The notes under the pieces were generated by a model. That model did not search any database. It worked only from the letters and a program-made list of their open reading frames with translations, and was not told where the DNA came from. A stretch of 64,000 nt of DNA from Delphinapterus leucas (Eukaryota > Chordata > Mammalia > Artiodactyla > Monodontidae): positions 258,741-322,740 of the forward strand of contig NW_022098031.1 in the NCBI RefSeq assembly GCF_002288925.2, in the 5' to 3' direction. How positions within the stretch are numbered: position 1 is the stretch's first letter; each line of letters opens with the position of its first letter. A program made the position numbers and the translations under genes. Positions 11,940 to 23,990 of this stretch are shown piece by piece.

Positions 11940-12655
11940 CTTATTCACAATATTTCTTAATATTTTTGGAGAAATATTTTGACAATATACATCAGAAAGT
12001 GTATAATTTCTCTTTGACCCAGAAATCTTCTAAGAATTCATCAGCAAGAAGGAAGGAAAGAAAGAAACAGAGAGAGACAGATGGACAGTCAGACACAGGG
12101 ATAGAGAAATCTTTGGAACGCTGCATCCAAAAAAGCAAGTATTTCTGCAAGTAAAGAGAAACCACCCAAAAATCAACAGGAAGGGATTGTGAAATAAATA
12201 ATCTTACATTCACCCAATATATTTAAATATTCTGCATACACTAAAAATCATGAAATAGAAGAATAGAGGAATGGAAACATCACAACTTATTCCAAGTGGG
12301 AAAATGAGTTACCAAACAATATGAACAGTATAATTCTATTTTTCTGTAAGAACAAAAATAGAGACCCAGAGAGTCAAACAGACTGACAAACAGACAGAGA
12401 TAATAGATTTTTAAAAGGCACAACACATACACATACAAAAATATGTGTGTACAAAAACTGGTGGTGAATCTGAATAAGGTTTGCAGTCTAACTAACTATC
12501 GTACAAATGTCAGTTTTGGTTTTGATAATGTACTATAGTCATGTAAGATGTTACCATTGGGGAAAGCTGACTGATGGGTACAAATGACCTCTTTCTACTA
12601 TTTTTGCAACTTCTTATGAGTCTACAATAATTCCAAAATAAAAATTTAAAAAGAA
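11940..12655 (+). mobile_element. Old L1 3' end (L1M type)
   Basis: Starts in ORF2 ('ctttgacccagaaatcttct'). Continues through 'aactggtggtgaatctgaat', 'gtaagatgttaccattgggg' and 'gcaacttcttatgagtctac', and ends 'ccaaaataaaaatttaaaaa'. The landmarks are in consensus order. Coding-dead. Confidence 0.8.
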
Positions 12656-13051
12656 AATAAAAGACTGAAGGGAAATATACCGACTATACCAAGATATATA
12701 CTAAGAATTATTTACATATTGAACTATAATTGATACTCCACCTATTTTGGCTTTCCTGAGTTCATCTAATTAAAACTTAAAGTAATACTGCACCTTTGTG
12801 GGGGAAAAGCATAAACCTAAATTTCAATCAGAATTACTTTTGAATAACAAATGTCAATGAAAAGTAATTCAAAACTTAGATCTCAAACCTAGGCTTTATG
12901 ATTATATTATAAAACTGCTGCTCCTTTACCTAAGCCAGATTATATCCCCTCCAATTTCCCACCTTCACTCTCACCAAAACAACTTTACACATAGACAGAA
13001 ACTAAATCCAACTTAACTAACCAGAAACCACTGAGTGTAAGTTAAAACATT
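12656..13051. other. Intronic sequence, nothing recognised
   Basis: No repeat or exon recognised between two L1 fragments. Confidence 0.4.
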
Positions 13052-13061
13052 AAGAAAAGTA

Positions 13062-13232
13062 ACCTACTGTACAGCACAGGGAACTCTACTCAGTGCTCTG
13101 TGGTGACCTAAATGGGAAGGAAATTCAAAAAAGAGGGGATATATGTATACGTATAGATGATTCACTTTGCTGTACAGTAGAAATTAACACAACACTGTAA
13201 AGCAGCTATACTCCAATAAAAACTAATAAAAA
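13062..13232 (+). mobile_element. L1 3' end, severely 5'-truncated
   Basis: 171 bp of 3' UTR, from 'acctactgtacagcacaggg' to 'ctccaataaaaactaataaa'. Target-site duplication 'aagaaaagta' at 13052-13061 and 13233-13242. Confidence 0.85.
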
Positions 13233-13242
13233 AAGAAAAGTA

Positions 13243-13859
13243 GACAAATTTTTTGTCTTTTTTCCCTAGTTTTATCATCAAAAAATCTAAGAACAAGGTC
13301 ACAAACTACATCTTTGCTCTATCCTTGCCAATTCTCCCACTATCTACATATCATATCATAGATAAAACATTTTCCACTCACATTTCGATAATTTGAAACT
13401 TGGACACAGTGCAGCCTGCTCAATTATCCAAGAGTTCATTATCCAGCTGGTGCTAACCAAGCCCATTATGTCTCTTTATTCTCTTTTTTGTTACTTGTCT
13501 TTTCTTCACCTTCCTGTGTGTTAGCCCCTCTAGCAGAAAATGAGAGGCTGCACAAAGGGATAAAATTAAAATTGGTTGACTCTTTTATCTATTAAAGGAT
13601 TCATTGGTTACAAAATGACCACTGTTCATCAAAATGTGAGCCTGAGTGTTCTAGTTACTCACACCTCAAAAGTCAAAGGTAATTCAGAGTAGATTGTAAA
13701 ATAAAAGCAAATCTTATTACCCATATTTTCAGAAAATAATAACTAGATATCACTCATGATTACTCTCCTTTTATTAAACAGGAAAATGAAAGCTATCTCA
13801 TTACAAGCAAAAACACTTTTCTTCTTTAATGTATGAAATCATACCTCAAAGTTATACTC
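13243..13859. other. Intronic sequence, nothing recognised
   Basis: No recognisable repeat or exon. Confidence 0.4.
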
Positions 13860-13960
13860 TACCTGGACTCTCATTCAGCACCTGGAATAGTGCCTGGCAT
13901 GTAGGAGGCATTCAAACATTTGATGAGTGAACAAGAGAAAGAACGAGAGAATAAATGAAG
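13860..13960 (+). repeat. L2/MIR-type tail fragment
   Basis: 'gcacctggaatagtgcctgg' then 'catgtaggaggcattcaaac' and GAATGA-like units match the shared 3' end of L2/MIR elements. Confidence 0.6.
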
Positions 13961-14119
13961 GAACAATTGAGTTAGGAATGGATAAGTTCTAGAGCCAAAA
14001 AACTCCACTTTTAACAGGTCAACAAACGTCTGTGTGTGTGTGTCTGTGTGTGCGCATCTGACTTGCTTTTAAATCTGTTAACACCAGTAGTATGAGGATA
14101 AAACAGGATTAACTGGAGA

Positions 14120-14245
14120 GGAAATATGACACAATGAGAAGCTGATACACTCTAAAGTCTAACAGATTTGGTTTTTTCATCCAAGATCTGCCACCTGCGT
14201 TCTAAGTGAACATGAGCTAGTTACTTAACTTTCCCTAAATTCTTC
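14120..14245 (+). repeat. MIR SINE, diverged
   Basis: 'ccaagatctgccacctgcgt' and 'catgagctagttacttaact' follow the MIR core order. Confidence 0.55.
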
Positions 14246-14337
14246 TTTAAGAACGTATTCTCTTGAGAAATTAAAAAAACTATGGTAAGGAGTATTACTG
14301 GTGCTATTCTTACTGTGATAATATATTTTGTATTGTG

Positions 14338-14405
14338 TAACACTTCAACACACACTCACAAACACACTCACATATGTGCATGCACACACACTCATACAAG
14401 TACAC
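14338..14405 (+). repeat. CA-rich low-complexity tract
   Basis: Interrupted CACA/CTCACA repeats, including 'gcatgcacacacactcatac'. Confidence 0.8.
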
Positions 14406-14540
14406 ATGTACAGAGTAAAATCATCTTTTAGGATTTAAGAGATTTTGATCTGAGTATTATCATTTCCATCAAATACAATATTTGAAATAACTAGATATTT
14501 AATAAGAAAAAGAAAATCTTCCTAATTAAAATTTTTTTCT

Positions 14541-14786
14541 CATGGACATATATACACTAACAAACGTAAGGTAGATAGCTAGTGGGAAGTAGCCGCATGG
14601 CACAGGGATATCAGCTCGGTGCTTTGTGACCGCCTGGAGGGGTGGGATAGGGAGGGTGGGAGGGAGGGAGACGCAAGAGGGAAGAGATATGGGAACATAT
14701 GTATATGTATAACTGATTCACTTTGTTATAAAGCAGAAACTAACACACCATTGTAAAGCAATTATACCCCAATAAAGATGTTTGAA
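14541..14786 (+). mobile_element. L1 3' UTR, severely 5'-truncated (cetartiodactyl type)
   Basis: 'gatagctagtgggaagtagc', 'cagctcggtgctttgtgacc' and 'ccaataaagatgtttgaaaa' form the modern cetartiodactyl L1 3' UTR. Target-site duplication 'aaaatttttttct' at 14528-14540; the right-hand copy (14787-14800) has one extra T. Confidence 0.88.
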
Positions 14787-14800
14787 AAAATTTTTTTTCT

Positions 14801-15154
14801 AATTATAAATTTTAAAATTAATCCTTTTATAAATTAAACTAAGGAAAGGAAATTTCATTAAGTTGGATCTTAGGCTGTAAGATCTAAGGCTGTAACAACA
14901 AATTACATTTCAAACAGTTCTTGAAATATTCAGGTGAAATGAGATGATTAGAGTAGATATATGTTGAAGATCTTGAGCAGTCAGAACTCAACATTTTAAA
15001 ATAATAATAAAATCAGTTTTGCATTTTTCTAAAATTCAAGCTTTTATCAGATTAAGATCAGCTTTTATTCCCAACAATGTAAATATTAACATTTTTATCA
15101 TTTGTGGCAATACCATAAATGTATCCTAGAGAAATAATATTTTTATGTTATCTC
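14801..15154. other. Intronic sequence, nothing recognised
   Basis: AT-rich, with no identifiable element. Confidence 0.4.
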
Positions 15155-15600
15155 ATAGCTGTCACTTTTTTCTTTCTTTCGTTTTGTTTTTTAAATGGAG
15201 GATAATCCATATATAACATTATATTAATTTCAGTATATAACATAATGATTCGATATCTGAGTACACGGTATACAAATTTTTTTTCTTTTCTTTTCTTATG
15301 ATGAGGACTTTTAAAATGTACTCTCTTAGCAACTTTCAAGTATGCAATTCAGCGTTATTAACTGTAGTCACCACGCTGTCCATTACATTCCAGGACTTAT
15401 TTATCTTGCAACTGGAGGTCTGTACCTTTTGACCACCTTCACTCATTTCACCTACCCCCAACCCCCTCCCCTTTGGCAACCACCAGTCTGTTCTCTGCAT
15501 CTATGAGCTTAGTTTTTGTTTTGTTTTGTTATTTGTTTTGGTTTTTAGAATCCACATATAAGTGAAATCATATAATATTTGTCTTTTATTACTTTTAACC
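15155..15600 (-). mobile_element. L1 3' fragment on the minus strand
   Basis: 'ggcaaccaccagtctgttct', 'ctgcatctatgagctta' and 'atccacatataagtgaaatc' are the reverse complement of the L1 ORF2 stop/3' UTR region. The 3' end is at about 15155, with T/C-rich sequence. This is the only clear minus-strand L1 in the window, in the same sense as ACSS3. Confidence 0.8.
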
Positions 15601-16599
15601 AGTGGGCTTTCTTTGTTAAATAAAATTTGGTTTATCTGGTTAAGATATTTACTAAAAAGAAAAAAAAGACTAAAAAATGATAATCTGGTAACATGATACT
15701 GATACAACTCTTAAATCTGAAATTCTTGGAACCTGATATGTGCCGAGACAACTTTCCCAGTCCATACTCACATGGGAACTTGGTCTGTACCATATAAGTA
15801 AAGTATTTCCCTCCTTGCAGTATGTGTGTCTTTGGCTTGAGGACTCGATAAATATGTTGAAGAGAAGCAAAAGGAGCCAACTGCCTCATAGTAAAACTTA
15901 GACTCATGAAGACAAGAAAATTTCAGACCCTCTGATGCCTAGGTAGAAAGAAGATTCATGGATCATTTTGGGTCTTGGTGGGATGGATGATTCAGGTAAT
16001 ATCTACCTGTAATTTATATAAGAACCTAGATTTAGAAGATGGATTAAGAAGGTTAATCTCTATGTGGTGAAGTTTTAAAATCAGTTTGATGGATATATAC
16101 AAGGTTATGTGCATTCCACTGTAGAGATAACAACAAAGGTGACTGAGATCTGACCCCTGCCCTTCTATCACCTAGTTGTGATTTTTTTAATTACTGGTAA
16201 GAGAAAAGTATCAGTGGAGTATGAGCTTATATAGTGGGTGTATAGTGACTAAATGGAGATGGGAATTGAGCATTCTTTGCCAAACTAGCTTAAAGGGAAA
16301 TAAGATTCAAGGTGATGGGCTTTTTAGGAAAGAACCATTTGTCAAGAAGACATGTGCAAGTTGACTCTGAGAAAACAGTGAAGATTTACATTCCACTAAA
16401 ATGAGAGGAGAGTGGAAGACACATAGAAACCTAGGAGACATATGGGAGAAAGGAAGTTGCATCTCTGATTAAAATTTTTTTTTAATTTTAACATTGTTTT
16501 CATTCCTTTGTACTTTCTAGGTACAGTCATATGACAGCCAGACAGAAGAAGTTAAAGAGTGTAGTCACAACTCATTACCAATATTAGGCTTTTACCATG
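15601..16599. other. Intronic sequence, nothing recognised
   Basis: About 1 kb without an identifiable repeat or exon. Confidence 0.4.
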
Positions 16600-16850
16600 T
16601 GACCCAATGGGTGTGAAAAATTAAGTCTACCGCTATATTACAAGTCACTTAATCTCTCTGTCCTTTAGTTTACACAGTCATAAAAACGCATTATAACTAA
16701 ACCTATCTCACAAGGCGTCAGAAGGATTCAAAAAATACATACAGTCTTAGCATAGCATCTGACCCAGAGCAAGTGCTCCATAATTAGTGACGGCTGTTGT
16801 ATTGCCATGGGTGTTATTACTGTTGTTATTATTATTATTGATAGGCATGC
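16600..16850 (+). repeat. MIR SINE, followed by (TTA)n
   Basis: 'cacttaatctctctgtcctt', 'ctatctcacaaggcgtcaga' and 'cagagcaagtgctccataat' are MIR core and tail in order. A short (TTA)n run follows at about 16826-16843. Confidence 0.7.
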
Positions 16851-17477
16851 CTCAGTTTTAAAGAAAGGAATGAATAGCTCAGTCATGAGCTAGAGAATAA
16901 TCACATGTGAGTTTCCTTCTCAATCTATTACAGACTCTCCAAATATTATTGTGTTTCACACCCTAAACATTCAAAGGAAAATTTAACATTTTTAGATCAT
17001 TTGTTCCCCAAAGTTTTGCAACACCTATGGTATAACACAGGTAAGTGAGACAGTCCACAACTCATGGTCCTTGTACTGGATTTCAAAAATAAGATATTCA
17101 TATTAGAACCAAGAGAGACAGATGCAATATGATTCCTAAAAAAACTCATCTCTGCACTTAACATACGCCATTTATCAAGGCCTGTCCACCTGCACTAGGA
17201 TCAAGATGAAAAGCAATGAAAGCAAAACAGCAAAGAATACTATACTTGAATGCATTAAAAAAGTAATCAAAATCAACAACTTCCATAATTACAAACATAC
17301 AACAAGTCCTAGTATTTTCTTTTACTGAGAAGTTGGAGGAAAGGAAAAATTTCAAATATTCATAATTATATGAATTAATTAGGCTACTTATTACCATGTT
17401 CTCATAAAAATAATGTTAAAGCATACTACAAGCAATGAGTAATGTGGTCATTATAGATTTTCCTTAAGCCAGAAAAC
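16851..17477. other. Intronic sequence, nothing recognised
   Basis: No repeat or exon recognised. A 79-codon minus-strand frame lacks domain features. Confidence 0.4.
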
Positions 17478-17492
17478 CAACACAGCATTTTT

Positions 17493-17697
17493 TTTTTTTT
17501 TTTTTTGCGGCACGCAGGCCTCTCACTGCTGTGGGCCCTCCCGCCGCGGAGCACAGGCTCCGGACGCGCAGGCCCAGCGGCCATGGCTCACGGGCCCAGC
17601 CGCTCCGCGGCACGCGGGATGTTCCCGGACCGGGGCACGAGCCCGCGCCTCCTGCATCGGCAGGTGGACTCTCAACCACCGCGCCACCAGGGAAGCC
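17493..17697 (-). mobile_element. CHR-type SINE, short class, CpG-rich copy
   Basis: The head ends at 'ccaccagggaagcc', next to target-site duplication 'caacacagcattttt' (17478-17492 and 17698-17712). It keeps more CpG dinucleotides than neighbouring SINEs (for example 'cccgccgcgg' and 'gctccgcggcacgcggg'), which suggests a young or little-methylated insertion. Confidence 0.95.
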
Positions 17698-17933
17698 CAA
17701 CACAGCATTTTTAAGAGAAGGGCTTAATATTGTTTTCTACTGTCCAGGAAACATTTCTAAAGTAGGTAACAATTAATATAAAGCCCCTCTCCCACCACTT
17801 TTGGGACTGTTGTACACATTTTAAATATTTTATATTAAAAAAACAGTTTATTTTTTCAAAGAACATCAATCTATTATTCCAGATATAATAGGGATATTTT
17901 CCAAATGTTTCTGACATGTAGATCCAGATTTTT

Positions 17934-18137
17934 TTGTGTGTGTGTGTGTTACACGGGCCTCTCACTGTTGTGGCCTCTCCCACTGCGGAGCACAGGCTCC
18001 GGACACACAGGCTCAGCAGCCATGGCTCACGGGCCTAGCCGGTCCGCGGCATGTGGGATCTTCCCGAACCAGGGCACGAACCCATGTCCCCTGCATCAGC
18101 AGGCGGACTCTCAACCACTGCGCCACCAGGGAAGCCC
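17934..18137 (-). mobile_element. CHR-type SINE, short class, with (GT)n in its tail
   Basis: The head ends at 'ccaccagggaagccc'. Target-site duplication 'gatccagattttt' at 17921-17933 and 18138-18150. The A-tail region (T on this strand) contains a short (GT)n run at 17936-17949, a microsatellite growing in a SINE tail. Confidence 0.95.
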
Positions 18138-18239
18138 GATCCAGATTTTTAAAATTACTTTTAGTGGTTTCAGTGGAGAAGGGGTAAGAAAAGAAAAAAA
18201 AAAAAAACCTAAAATTAACTAAGACAATTATTATAGAAA

Positions 18240-18505
18240 CAATATAATGTAGTATATATGTAGATAGAGTACAGACACTAAATTCAGACTGCCTGGGTTC
18301 AAATCGTAGATCTGCTATTTACTAGTTTTATATGTTTAGGCAAGTTTCTTAAACTCTCTGTATCTCCATTTCCATACCCACTAAACGAGAATAAAAAGTA
18401 CCCTACGTCACAGGGTTGTCAGAAATATTAAATGAATTCAAACATTTAAATAAATTTAAGTACTTAGTATTGTACCTGGCTCATAGCATGGATACCATAA
18501 AGCTT
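18240..18505 (+). repeat. MIR SINE, near full length
   Basis: 'agactgcctgggttcaaatc', 'tctgctatttactagtttta', 'cctacgtcacagggttgtca' and 'tgtacctggctcatagcatg' give the tRNA-like head, core and tail in order. Confidence 0.85.
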
Positions 18506-19065
18506 AGCTGGCTCACTATATGCTGGACACTCACTATTTATGTGCAAGAGCACGCTTACTCATTCTAACAGTCCTAGAAGTTATTATTATAGATTATATA
18601 TATATTGTTGATTTCACAATCAATGAAGATAGTCTGGATTACACACAGTAACAATGGCAAACTCTCAACTTGAAAAAACGTGTACTTCTCACTCATGCAA
18701 CTTTACTCAGGCTTCAAAAGGACTCCCTGAAGCATTGTTATCTATGCATTTTTGCTCAGCGATCCAGGCTACAGGTGCTTCCACGATGGATCTGACAGAC
18801 CAGAGGGGACTAAGGATTGAAGCAATGGCCACTAAATGTTTCACCAGGAAGTGACACGCCTCAGTCTGGTTGCATTAGCCAAAGCTAATCACATAACCAC
18901 GCCTGGGTGGGGAAATCCAATCCTCCTGTGTGCTCAAAAGTAGAGAACAGACATTGCTGAACGATAATACCCATCACAGTCCCCATTTTATAATTATTTG
19001 GGACAATGTATTGTTCAAAGAGTGGGGCCTAAGTTTTAACCCAGATCAGTTTGTTTTTCTCCACT
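18506..19065. other. Intronic sequence, weak old-repeat similarity
   Basis: 18510-18600 may be a minus-strand MIR/L2 remnant. 'ttagccaaagctaatcacat' near 18875 resembles an old LTR-type repeat on the minus strand. Neither is strong enough to name. Confidence 0.3.
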
Positions 19066-19078
19066 AATAATGATCCTC

Positions 19079-19288
19079 GGGGCTTCCCTGGTGGCGCAAT
19101 GGTTGAGAGTCCACCTGCCGATGCAGGGGATGCAGGTTTGTGCCCTGGTAGGGGAGGATCCCACATGCCGCAGAGCGCCTGGGCCCGTGAGCCATGGCCG
19201 CTAAGCCTGAGCATCCGGAGCCTGTGCTCCACAACGCAAGAGGCCACAACAGTGAGAGGTCCGCGTACCGCCAAAAAAAATAAAATAA
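19079..19288 (+). mobile_element. CHR-type SINE, short class
   Basis: Head 'ggggcttccctggtggcgca' with the A box intact. The B box is degraded to GGTTTGTGCCC. The tail is A-rich with TAAAA units. Target-site duplication 'aataatgatc' at 19066-19075 and 19289-19298. Confidence 0.93.
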
Positions 19289-19336
19289 AATAATGATCAA
19301 TAGTTTTTTTCTCCTACCCACCAAGATAGCTTATCG

Positions 19337-19570
19337 CAGGGGTCCCTAACCCCCAGGCCAAGGACCAGTAGCGGTCCACTGCCTGTTGGGAACCGGGCCA
19401 CAGAGCAGGAGGTGAGCAGTGGGCTAGTGAGCTCAGCCTCATCTGCCGCTCCCCGCCGCTCCCCATTGCTTGCGTTACCGCCTGAACCATCCCCCCACAG
19501 CCCTCACCGTCCGTGGAAAAACTGTCTTCCACAAAACTGGTCCCTGGTGCCAGAAGGTTGGGGACCGCTG
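19337..19570 (+). mobile_element. hAT-type non-autonomous DNA transposon with intact target duplication
   Basis: Terminal inverted repeats CAGGGGTCCC...GGGGACCGCTG, flanked by a perfect 8-bp target-site duplication 'gcttatcg' (19329-19336 and 19571-19578). This is the diagnostic hAT length. The interior includes 'ctgttgggaaccgggccaca' and 'tggtccctggtgccagaagg'. Internally deleted; encodes no transposase. Confidence 0.88.
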
Positions 19571-19578
19571 GCTTATCG

Positions 19579-20572
19579 TACAAATTCCCATTAGTAACAG
19601 TGACAAACTTCATTCGGCCTTGATTAAGCAGGGAGAGTTGGGAAGAAGGCAATGTCAGGGCATTTGTGGTTTAGAAAAGCGCTAAATTCTCAACTGAGAA
19701 TTGATGAAACTCTACGAAAACTTTAAAAAAGTGTGGAGAGAAAGCAAAGTGAGATTAGTGCAAAAGTAGATCTTTCTAAGCTCCGTTGCATTTGCCTATG
19801 GTTATTTTAGCAAACAGTCAATAATAATGATTTTATGTCCCTTCGACTACTAAATTTTTTTACCATTTTATTGTACTAATTTTTTTTTGCACAAGTATCT
19901 ATATTGATCATGTCTACAGCAGATACTGAGTATTCTTTCTTTTCCCTTAATCTTCCCAAATTTCTTTCACTTAACTGATGTCTCTTGGGAGACATCTTAA
20001 AAATTATACTTGGGAAATGTTGTTATTCTAACATCAAAACCTAAGGAGAATGTATTCCTATTGTCCAGAGTTATCTCTTAAATCAAAGACCTACAGACTT
20101 CAGATGCGTTTCTTCCACTGAGAGCAACTTATATGTTAAATCAGTAAAATTCACTACTTACCTACAAGTTATAAATCAAACGCTATCCAAACAATGTATT
20201 TGAAAAACCTGTTTTCAGCTATTCTAAGATTTTCAATTTGACTATTTCATACTGGAAACTCTTAAACTTCAATTTTCCTAGATAGTATAAGAATAATACT
20301 TCTCCTTTCTATGCACTGTCGCTTACCTCATTTGGCCATAATATCAGCAAAAGTTTATTTAATTCATACTTTTTACAAGTTCTCTAACCACATGGTTTAA
20401 ATAATTTCTACATTCAGATGTGCTTCCTAAAACTGTAATTTAAAGAAGTTATTACACTCATATATATTATCACAAAGATTCATTAGCCTCCCACACATTT
20501 CTCTCACAAATGTCACACCACAATGGAAAGCAATGATCTCCCTCATGGAGTTGCTGCTTAAGCAGACATTCT
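19579..20572. other. Intronic sequence, nothing recognised
   Basis: About 1 kb of AT-rich sequence without identifiable elements. Confidence 0.4.
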
Positions 20573-20637
20573 TTAAAAAAAAAAAAAAGAAGAAGAAGAA
20601 AGAAAAGGAAAAGAAGAAGGAGGAGGAGAAGGAGAAA
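20573..20637 (+). repeat. Purine-only (A)n(GAA)n(GGA)n tract
   Basis: About 64 consecutive purines grading from poly(A) through GAA to GGA units. Possibly a decayed retroposon tail. Confidence 0.9.
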
Positions 20638-22025
20638 CAAATAATTTCAACCACTGCATTTTTTTCCCTCAACTACCAGTATATAGCATGAACAAAGGAA
20701 AAGTAAGCCACCTTCCAGGAGGTGATAAGAGTTTGGACTTTCTCCCACACTTGGTCACAGCTGATTGAATTTCCATTGTTCACTGATTGTGCCATTTGTC
20801 AGGCAATCCATCCTTGCTTATGTAATCATAGCATTCCAGTAGTTCACTCTGTTCTGTCCTGAACATTCAGCAGCATGACAGAGAAAATTACACACAGAAC
20901 AGCACCAAGCCGCTGACCTTTAGGATATAAAATAAGGCCGATCTTTTGAAATTGGTCTTTGTTAATGAGGTTATCTGAGGGACAGTATTTCTAACAGGCC
21001 ATTTTTCATGCTGACCAGATACCTTCATAAAATATTTTTTATTTATAAAAAATGATAATTTAAATATTAAATATACCTGTACTGTGCACAATATTATGAA
21101 TAAATACATTTCATTTAGAGTTTGTCAAAAGGGGACACATTTTTCATCTCTAGGTAAAACTTTCACCTTCAAACCAGAATTAAGTATAATTTTAATAATA
21201 CCTGATAAATACGAAGGAAGTTTTACAGGAAAGAAAGAAAGAGAGAGAGAGATTAAATTTCTGAAACAGCTTAACGTGGCTGACTAATTGTTTGCCAAAG
21301 AATCAAAATTCAGTAGAGGAATTAAATTACTTTCTGGTTATATAAAATCCGCATTATATTTCCTTATTTGTTTTCTTTTGAAAGAATGTCAAACTCAGAA
21401 AAGTTGCAAGTACAAGATAAAGAACTTCCTTCCCTCTGAACCACTTGACATGATGTCTGAAACCCCAGAATTTAACAAATCAACAAATCTTAGTTCTTTC
21501 ACCTTTTTTAACTGTCTCCTTATCTTCTCTGTCAAACTTACAATCAAATGCTTAGATATCTAGCTCACTAGAATCTCTGCAATATACAACAAGAACATAT
21601 AGATCTGCTGAGTAGCTTTTTACTCCGTCTTTTAGACTTTTCCATTTTGTTTCTTCCATGAACTTGTGGTATCTAAAGAAAAAAAAAAAAGAAAGAAACC
21701 ACACAAAGTTCAACTTGTAAAAACACGGAGTCCTGTTGATGGGGAACAGGTTTCAAAATAAGCAAAATTCCCTTGATTCCTATTTCACAGGTTTCTTCAC
21801 TTCTGCCTTTAAACAAAGGATTCTCCTAAAGGGGGAGGAGGGGAAAGTAAAGATAGTGAGGAAACTATTTTTCTGGTAACCCAGACACCTCCACATGCTA
21901 TCATCTTGTCTCCCCTTCCTGTCACTGTCAAACATCTCCATGGACTCTTTTTCCCTACCATCAGTTCACCCTGTCATGCAGGATTCTGGCTTTGGCTTTC
22001 ATGTCTCCATTGACATCGCATTATT
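20638..22025. other. Intronic sequence, nothing recognised
   Basis: About 1.4 kb. A short (GA)n run lies near 21232-21252. No exon or repeat family recognised. Confidence 0.4.
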
Positions 22026-22040
22026 AAAAGTCACTGAGGA

Positions 22041-22249
22041 GGGCTTCCCTGGTGGCGCAGTGATTGAGAGTCCGCCTGCCAATGCGGGAGACACGGGTTC
22101 GTGCCCCGGTCCGGGAAGATCCTACGTGCCGCAGAGCGGCTGGGCCTGTGAGCCATGGCCGCTGAGCCTGCGCATCCGGAGCCTGTGCTCCGCAACGGGA
22201 GAGGCCACAACGGTGAGAGGCCCGCGTACCCAAAAAAAAAAAAAAAAAA
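22041..22249 (+). mobile_element. CHR-type SINE, short class
   Basis: Head 'gggcttccctggtggcgcag', B box GGTTCGTGCCC, uninterrupted poly(A) tail. Long, exact target-site duplication 'aaaagtcactgagga' (22026-22040 and 22250-22264). Confidence 0.96.
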
Positions 22250-22264
22250 AAAAGTCACTGAGGA

Positions 22265-23314
22265 TCCCTGAGTCAAAACTGCTATCTTTCAATCCTCAAT
22301 AGCCTCAAAACATCTCTGGAGCCCTTTACCGCTACTGATTTGCCCTATTTTTATCTTTTCTCTCCCTCTTACTCCATGGCACAAAAACATCCTGCTGTTC
22401 CTTCTCCTACTTCTTTGAACAAGTCTCATTCACTCTCATAGGTTTTTTTTTTCCCCTTCCACTTGTCTTCCAAGTTCAGTTTTTAGTATTTTTTTTTCTT
22501 TCTCTCTCTCTCTCCTCTTTCTCCCTCTAAATTGCTCTCTCTCTCTCTCCCCACTTGGCATTCACCAAGCTTCAGCTCTCACCTCTTTACAAATTTCAGT
22601 CAAATCTATAATTCTACAAGTCCTCGCCAAGTTTTCAACTCATTATCTTTAATTTCACAATCAATTCCTCCACTTGGATATCTGAGTCAAATTGTCACGT
22701 TCACCATAACTTCTTTACTTCCCTACACCCCACTGCCAGGAAGTCACTGTGTCTAAATAGCTTGGAACAGCAGTCACTCAGTTCCGGCCAAGTGTTGCAA
22801 TGCAGGAATGCTGACTCACTGCTGACAGATATTCTCCTTTTTTTTTTTTTAAGAGAAGCCCCCAAAAACTGAATCATTAAAGGAAATTTAGATTTTAGAT
22901 GAAATCTTCCAATGTTTAAATACTGACAACTACTTTAAAAAGCAAACAAACAAAAAGCACCTGGGTCACACAAAACCTATCTGCAGGATTACAATCAGGT
23001 TGTGACTTACAGCCTAAGAAGTGAAGGCAAATGCCTTAGCTTCTATTCCAAGCCTTCCAAAACCATCCTGAAACTACCTTCTGAATTTGAGTACCAGTAA
23101 CTCAAAATAACCACGAGAAGCCAACTGGTCTACTGTTCATTCTATCCTACAAGTGTATTTGGTTCTTTCTCACCGCTATCCCTCTGTCATGTTTGTTCTG
23201 CACAGAGAAGTGTTTTTCTTTCTAAGTCCTACTTTAAGATTGAGTTTAAATGCTATCATTTCCCTGAAAACTTCCTGGACCATATTAGCTTATATATTCC
23301 AAAGACATTAGTAC
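22265..23314. other. Intronic sequence with a pyrimidine tract
   Basis: A T/C-rich stretch including (TC)n runs lies at about 22442-22556. Otherwise nothing recognised. Confidence 0.5.
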
Positions 23315-23500
23315 CTAGTACTGTGTGCCAGGCACAGTCCTAGACGTTTTACATGCTCCCCACCACCACTGTAATCCTAAGAAATTGATACTATCATCAT
23401 TCTTATTTTATTCTTACTCAATAAGGATAATGAAGCCTGTCCAAAGCAAGCGGCGGACCTGGGGTTGAATGCAAACATTTCTTGTTCCAGTGCAGAAAGA
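23315..23500 (-). repeat. MIR SINE
   Basis: 'ctgtgtgccaggcacagtcc' then 'aatgaagcctgtccaaagca' follows MIR in reverse complement. Confidence 0.65.
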
Positions 23501-23609
23501 AGAGTAGTAAATTCAAGTTTTGATCATCTACTATGTGACATGTGTTTTGTGCCAGGAAATTTTTAAATGCTTAATGAGACTGACCAGACCATTTACAATA
23601 TGGCTCTCT

Positions 23610-23990
23610 TCTTCTTCTATTATTTCTTGATAATTTCCCTGCCTCATTAGCCTTCTTTCAGTTTCTAGAATTTACTGAGCTACTTCACACCTCACGGACT
23701 TTGCACGTGCTGTTTTCTTTGTCTGCAATGTTCCTCTCTCCTTCTGATTCTAATCTCTACTCATTGTGATCTCAGTTTAACCATCATTTCTTCAAGACTC
23801 CTACCATGATCCTTCCAGAAAAGATTATTTTAAATCCCCCTATTATTTCATAGCATCTACTGCAACTCTAAATAAATAGGTTTGTAATAATTTAATGTAT
23901 GTCTCCCCTACCGCTGTGTAGTGAGTTTCTCCACTATCTCTTTCATCATTTTCTCTGTACTATACACACAGTGAGTGAATGATTGGTGTC
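23610..23990 (+). repeat. L2 LINE 3' fragment
   Basis: 'actttgcacgtgctgttttc', 'cttcaagactcctaccatga' and 'tcatagcatctactgcaact' follow the L2 3' region. It ends near 'gtgagtgaatgattggtgtc'. Confidence 0.7.
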
